Positions 58,871-64,000 of a stretch of 64,000 bases of DNA are shown here, piece after piece; within the stretch, counting starts at the first letter, position 1, and each line of letters begins with the position of its first letter. This DNA is from Polytrichum commune (Eukaryota > Streptophyta > Polytrichopsida > Polytrichales > Polytrichaceae). The stretch spans positions 42,284,001 through 42,348,000 of the forward strand of contig OX485806.1 in the NCBI GenBank assembly GCA_950295325.1, written 5' to 3'. The notes under the pieces are model-generated. The model was not told where the DNA came from, did no database searches, and worked only from the letters and a program-made list of their open reading frames with translations. Position numbers and translations under genes: made by a program.

Positions 58871-61800
58871 TGTCAGCCACAAACCCCCACCCCTGTGCGT
58901 CGTAGTCCGGGTGAGAATTAGTGGCTCACATGTCCTTGCTTGATGTCACTCAACCCTTGGACTTGAGCTCCAGTTACTCCAATAACACGAATATTGAACA
59001 CACAACTTTTTATTCAAAGAGCATGAAGTGACAAGTATTTAGAAATACTTTACTCATCCTCAGTAGGCATCACACCCACTCGCATGTTTCTACCTACAAC
59101 AGTGAAATGATCAACAAGCCTAAACTATTTCATAATGGCCTTCAGGCAACACCTCATTACACCATTGGTAGCCCATGCTCATTAGGCATTCCATCCACTC
59201 ACCTAATCGGCATTTAGCTCAATCCCTAATTATTGCCACACACTAAAGTCACTAAATTCTACACTAATAAAGACGTGAAGGCTAGTATGTGTCATTTTTT
59301 GACGGTTGGCAGCAATGATGCCATGCTGAGATTCTTCGCCCTTCCGTAGTATCTGAAGCCTTGAGCTCCATTCCAGTAGCTCGGCCATGGCCATTCGGAA
59401 TCCCTTCTTGCAGGAGATTCTCTCTCCCTCAGACTCTTGCTGGACCAACTTCTCCTCCCATCTTCCCCGCTCGATGATATACCTTGTCACCCACTACTGC
59501 TCGGCGCAATCCATAAGAATTCTGACAGCACCCTATAAGCCTCAATCACCCTCACCCTTCGATGCGTCCTAGTCCGGGTGAGGGGTCATGGACTACAGTC
59601 AAGTTTGCAATTCCCATGTGCAATAAATAGAAGGAAGATTAGGAGAAGTGGTGTGTATAACACCCTTTTCTTTTTATTACTTATGCAAGCATTTACAAAT
59701 GCTTTATGCCACACAATGTCAATGCACAATGAACTAACTAAGCCCCCCTTCCTTATAACTCATTGCATCAATCCTTCTCAAGTAGAAAGTAAGCTTCTCC
59801 CCTCTAGCACAATTACTACTAACCACCAATTCCAGTGCGATGCCAATCCGTGGACCCTTCCGTCCACCTCCCTGCTACCCTAGTTTACCCTAGCGTCCTA
59901 CTCGTAAGCTCTTCCTTTCCATCGCAGGCTCATTCACACCCAGCTGTGGAGTAACCTCCTCCTGTTCCCGCACATTCTCCTTATTGTCCGCCAGTAACCT
60001 CCCTCGAAGGTGGCCTTTCAAATCATCAAAACTCCCTCAGCATTACTTGTCCTCGTGTATTCTGCCGGCCCTTGGCTCTCATTTCCACCTTGTGCCTTGC
60101 CGCGGCTCTGCTAAATGCTCAATCTTCCCCAATAAGGACCTTCACCAACCCCACTGAGTCAGAGCAACAAAAGAATTATGTAAATGACAGCTCCCTCTCG
60201 ATCAGACCATTATTGTGCGAGACCACCGTAAGCTAACCATTACCTACCAATTGCATTTGATTTGCGGCCCGATCCATGATGAAGGAATCGTCCCATTCAA
60301 ATGGTTGTTACTGACATCCACTCTTGTGGTGGGCTAAATAAGAGCTTCAGCAACCATGGAAATGGTCCAGAAAATTCAGTGTTAGGGACACGAGATTGCT
60401 GAAGTCTTCAAGTTGCTGGCTCCCCCCACACATACAAGAGCAATGCTGGCGATGAAGATGATCAGTTGGAGGGCAAGTGCAAGATTCGTGACCCTCTTCC
60501 CCGCACCCACGTCGCCTGCCGCAACATTAGCACATACACATCGAAGGAGTTTTCTTACGGAGGGATTGAAGTATGCATGGTGAGACGCCAATTTCACGTC
60601 TTGCACCACCCAGTCGTCCCCATCTCAGTATGACCGCCTCTCCGATGTTCTCCTTCCCGCTGCTGTCAACACTCCTCCCTGATCCTCTCCCTTGTGCAAG
60701 CGAATCCCCACACAACACTTCCAAACCCCATTGCTTCGCTCCGACTCCCTCCGTCCTCCTCCTATTTGCAGCAATCTCCATCCATCTCTTCTTCTCACTT
60801 GCAATGTCCGCAGTGAAGCCTCGTGGTCCCTAATGCCCCTGCTAGCTGTGAGATAAAGTTCCGATCCACAGCCTCACTTATTTCATCCTTCCTGATCTCA
60901 ACACCATCGGACTGCCGTCGGGAATGCGACCACTTTGTCGCTCTTCAACCATCCTCGAACGTCACCTGGCACCCCACAACTCCGCCTTTCCTGCCTATGA
61001 AGCTAAAACTGTCATCCTAGGAGGAAGCCTCCGATCCACCGCCTCCATCTCTATTACTCCAAACCTCAGTCAACCGAGATCCAACCCACGATAAGGGTAC
61101 ACCTCCGATGCTATCAACAATTCCCAGCGCTGTGCCACCTAATGATCGACCAGCGCAGCGCCTCCACTCCCAATGGTTTTTCGATTGTCGCTCCACCGAC
61201 AACTATAAAAGAGGATGTGACCGCAGCCAGGTGAGATGCCCACCGTCGCAATGGCAGCTTCTGCCTCTATGATCCTAAGTCACCCTCCACTACCAATCTG
61301 CCTTCAATTCACACCTGGTATCCATCCTCCATAAATTCTAGAGAGCGGCAGGGCTTCGCCTCTCCTCTCCTTCACCTACCAACAATTTTTGGCAGGGCTT
61401 CGCCCTCTTGCCCCTTCTCCCTCCTCTACCTCTAAACATGCATAATGAGGCTCCTTGCCTCTACCTCCCGAGACCCCTCCAACCTCTCATTTTTTCCCAA
61501 GTTGCCCGACATCTTTTCGGGCCGTCCGAGAGAAAAAACGGGTTGAGACCTTTTCTCTTGGCCTCTCCCCCTTTCAAACCCACTTTCCCTCTTCTTCACT
61601 TGACTTCTTCTCCCCCTAGACTCATAGATAATTAAAACTCATAGATAGATAGATAGATTGATAGATAGGTAGGACAATTAAGAATAACCCATCGTAGTTG
61701 TTAACAAATAATCACGCTTGGGTCATAGTATAAATTGTGATTTGTTGTGTTGGTGGTCACCAAGTCATGTTTCCTCGGTTGGTTGAGGAAGGATGTTTGT

Positions 61801-62157
61801 ATTACACTTAGACGGTCCGGGTTCAATTCCCGTTGAGTTCGTCTGATCGTTTAGTGTATTACGCATGACTTGGCGCTGCTAGTGATTTCTAGGCAGGAAA
61901 ATTGTATCAACCAACCGGCTCCTACTTGTTTTACACTCAAGCCCCACCTAAGCCTTAACAACCATCTACGAATCATAATTTTAACCACACAAGCCTCGAC
62001 TCCTTGTAACACCGATTCAAGTTTTTAACCTCACTCTAATTTAAACATAAAAACTTCACTATTTTTATCTTTTTGAATGACTGAATAAATACCAAAGCCT
62101 AAGTTCTAATGGTTTTTTGGGATTGAGAACACATGTGGGCACCAATTTGGGCTCACA
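58871..62157 (-). mobile_element. LTR of gypsy family, enlarged, with perfect target duplication
   Basis: It starts TGTCAGCCACAAACCCCCACCC (a changed TGTGAGGCC end) and closes ACCAATTTGGGCTCACA. CCACC stands on both sides (58866-58870 and 62158-62162). A second start-like sequence (TATAAGCCTCAATCACCCTCACCC) at 59534 inside suggests a nested or duplicated LTR piece. The interior (59600-61640) is pyrimidine-rich and has many short frames but no recognisable protein. Confidence 0.65.
61760..61873 (+). ncRNA. tRNA-like structured sequence
   Basis: Perfect 10-base arms CCAAGTCATG (61760-61769) and CATGACTTGG (61864-61873) enclose a hairpin TTCCTC/GAGGAA, a 9-of-10 pair GTATTACACT/AGTGTATTAC (61799-61808, 61853-61862), an AGACG/CGTCT stem and a T-arm-like GGGTTCAATTCCC (61819-61831). 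The last fits an RNA polymerase III B box. The length and extra stem are unlike a normal tRNA, so a tRNA-derived element or structured RNA is more likely. Confidence 0.45.
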
Positions 62158-62162
62158 CCACC

Positions 62163-62945
62163 TCAAAAATCCGCCAGGGCTTCCGCCTTTTGTGCAACCC
62201 TCCAGTGTGCCGTGCTCAAGATTCCCCCTGCCCCCATATAAGCAAAATAACAACAACGAGAATTCAATCTCCGCTCAGGCTGCGGATCTGCAATGTACCT
62301 TCACTCAGAACCTGATTAGGGGATTGTGGCTTTTGCCCTTCCTCCTAACTTGGACCCCCATTTGAATCGCGCACTACCTTCCCCTCACCAGAATAGAACA
62401 TCGCCGCCACCACAGAGTTGTTCATCTTCACTCCAGTTGCCAATGTCGGCATTCCCGAGCCATCCCAACTCTCACCCACCTTTCCATCCAATTCCCTCTC
62501 ACCCATTCTTTCTACTGTGCTCAGCCATCGCCATCACGCATTCTTGTTCTTCCTCTCCCATTCACAGTTCCACAGCTCCCCTGCTCCTTCTCTGTTCTCC
62601 CTCGAGTCCTTAGCTCAAGTCGCTCCTGGTTCTCCCTGGCCCCAAATCTGGAGGAGGTTATCTGCTTCCGAAGCTCCCCTTAAATGAACAGGGCCCTCCC
62701 CTTCAACCACCACTTGGCCTTTTATGGCTTGCCTTAAAGCATCGCCTACCTAACTAATTCCCAAATCACCCTTCCAAGCCTCACACCCTAATTAACTCCC
62801 ACCCTAACCTTTTAATTCAATTCAAAACTTATCTTTAAGACATTACTCTTTTTATCTTTTTGAAATACTCAATGCAAATACAAAGCCTAAGGTTTTAATA
62901 ATTTTTAAGATTAAGGACACATGTGGGCACCATATTGGGCTCACA
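62163..62945 (-). repeat. LTR fragment of gypsy family
   Basis: The end ACATGTGGGCACCATATTGGG then CTCACA at 62945 matches the start of the family LTR read on the minus strand. Its other end is not identified; the flanking bases at 62946 are ACTTG. Confidence 0.6.
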
Positions 62946-63039
62946 ACTTGGCATAAGATGGGATTTTTTTTCTGATTCTTAAATAAAAAATAAAAATAAA
63001 AGAGAAAAATTGAACAACCACATACTTGTTTTTTGGGAC

Positions 63040-64000
63040 GCGAGTTGTAGGCGTTGGAATTTATTTGGAATTATGTGTATGCGATTGCCGAGGAATTGTC
63101 ATTGGGAGAATTGGCACATGAAATCACCATTCGACTAAACAACATAATTGTTAAGGTCGAACTGTATTAATAAACACAAATTTCAAGCATTTTTTGAAGG
63201 AAAACCTTTTTATATTGTAGCAGGGGATGAAAGATGTATTTATTTGCAATTATTTTCCAATGCAACAGAGATGTTCCATATTTTTGCTTAAGTATTGTTT
63301 TGAAAAGAGGATCCAGTGCTGTAATTGCGTTGTTTTCTGTATTTTGTCATGGCACCTTCGCCCGTAGCGGGCTGTATTATTGGAAATTGCCAACTTGCCC
63401 CATTTTGTGTTGTGATAGGATATTGTGGGGGTGAGGACGGAGAGATGACCGACGAGACCCTTGTGTGTGCACTAAGTGGGCGGTGCTTATATTGCCTCAT
63501 GATGAGGCTAGAGTAATGACCAGTAGACCATAAGGTTGGTGATGATCGCTGGTGCAGGTTTTCCTTTTGTTTTTTATTTTACCTTGACACTAGAATAGTG
63601 TAGGTTATCGGCTTCAGTGATCATATTCATTATGGCTTTATGGTTACGATTTGGAGCCAATATTATTGTTTGTCATCTTTAGGAGCATCGGAAGGTCGAT
63701 CATCAGACCTCTCAGACGTTGAACTAGTGATAGCACCCGACGAGGTTTTCTCAGCTTATTTCGGTGTGTGTGGGACTACCAGTCGGTCTCACGTCCATTG
63801 GATAAGGACCTTTGATGATATGAAGGAGGAGACGTGATGTGAAGTCCGAGGCCGGTTTTCCATTTGAACAGGAACCATTTCCCTAAAATACTAGAAAATT
63901 GGCATAGGATATGGATACGGGAGAAATGTTAACGCAATACCAGTTTTAATGATTGGTATGCGTTCGAGATTTTGTCCCAACATTTGGAGCACGAAACACT
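63040..64000 (+). mobile_element. Leader and Gag start of a second methyltransferase-type retrotransposon (runs off window)
   Basis: Aligns with 35101-36080. Shared landmarks are GATATTGTGGGGGTGAGG, GACCCTTGTGTGTG, AGTGGGCGGTGCTT and the Gag residues APDEVFSAYFGV (about 63740) and TFDDMKEET (about 63810). Copies differ at many positions, so this is an older or separate copy. Stops occur in the Gag part (for example the TGA near 63836). The region that would show whether it carries the methyltransferase lies beyond the window. Confidence 0.78.

Noticed and set aside
59230-61640. Several 60-100 codon frames in the pyrimidine-rich LTR interior
   Set aside because: No motifs, overlapping on both strands, compositional bias explains them.

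Overview
The window is nuclear DNA of a land plant with a large, repeat-rich genome. I infer a seed-free plant, possibly a fern, because of the kinds of retroelement genes present; this is a weak inference. There is no bacterial gene structure, no rRNA, no CRISPR array and no clearly functional host gene. Almost everything that can be named is a transposable element, much of it nested, with sparse AT-rich spacers between.

Layout. 0-1.7 kb: a decayed multi-exon gene of unknown family. 2.5-11.9 kb: a terminal-inverted-repeat (TIR) element with an 8-bp target duplication, a solo LTR, a long fold-back repeat, and two non-autonomous hAT-type elements, one of which has captured unrelated DNA. 12.0-28.7 kb: one PIF/Harbinger transposon whose two ends are 16.7 kb apart because other elements jumped into it. 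These are a Ty3/gypsy retrotransposon (itself carrying a further LTR insertion), a 2839-bp solo LTR, a tRNA-derived SINE-like element and a LINE fragment. An empty copy of its target site survives at 34.8 kb. 29.5-31.8 kb: remains of a MULE-like transposase. 31.8-33.4 kb: an inverted pair of LTR fragments.

34.1-42.9 kb holds the most interesting item: a Ty3/gypsy-type retrotransposon whose polyprotein carries Gag with two zinc knuckles, an aspartic protease, a complete C5 cytosine DNA methyltransferase domain (DNMT3/DRM-like), reverse transcriptase, RNase H, a truncated integrase and a C-terminal PHD finger. An inverted fragment of its methyltransferase region lies at 33.4-34.1 kb. The leader and Gag start of a second copy run off the right edge from about 63.0 kb. 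The logical reading is an element that brings its own DNA-methylation writer and a chromatin reader; this copy is dead.

43.6-56.6 kb: a segment bounded by inverted 245-bp repeats. It holds an open 192-codon reading frame, a RING-like zinc-finger gene and a hAT transposase gene split by a second 2839-bp solo LTR. 56.6-63.0 kb: repeats, LTR remnants and a tRNA-like structured sequence.

Most premature stops that I traced can be explained by a single C-to-T or G-to-A change, as expected when methylated cytosines decay. All motif calls are by eye; no database search was possible.
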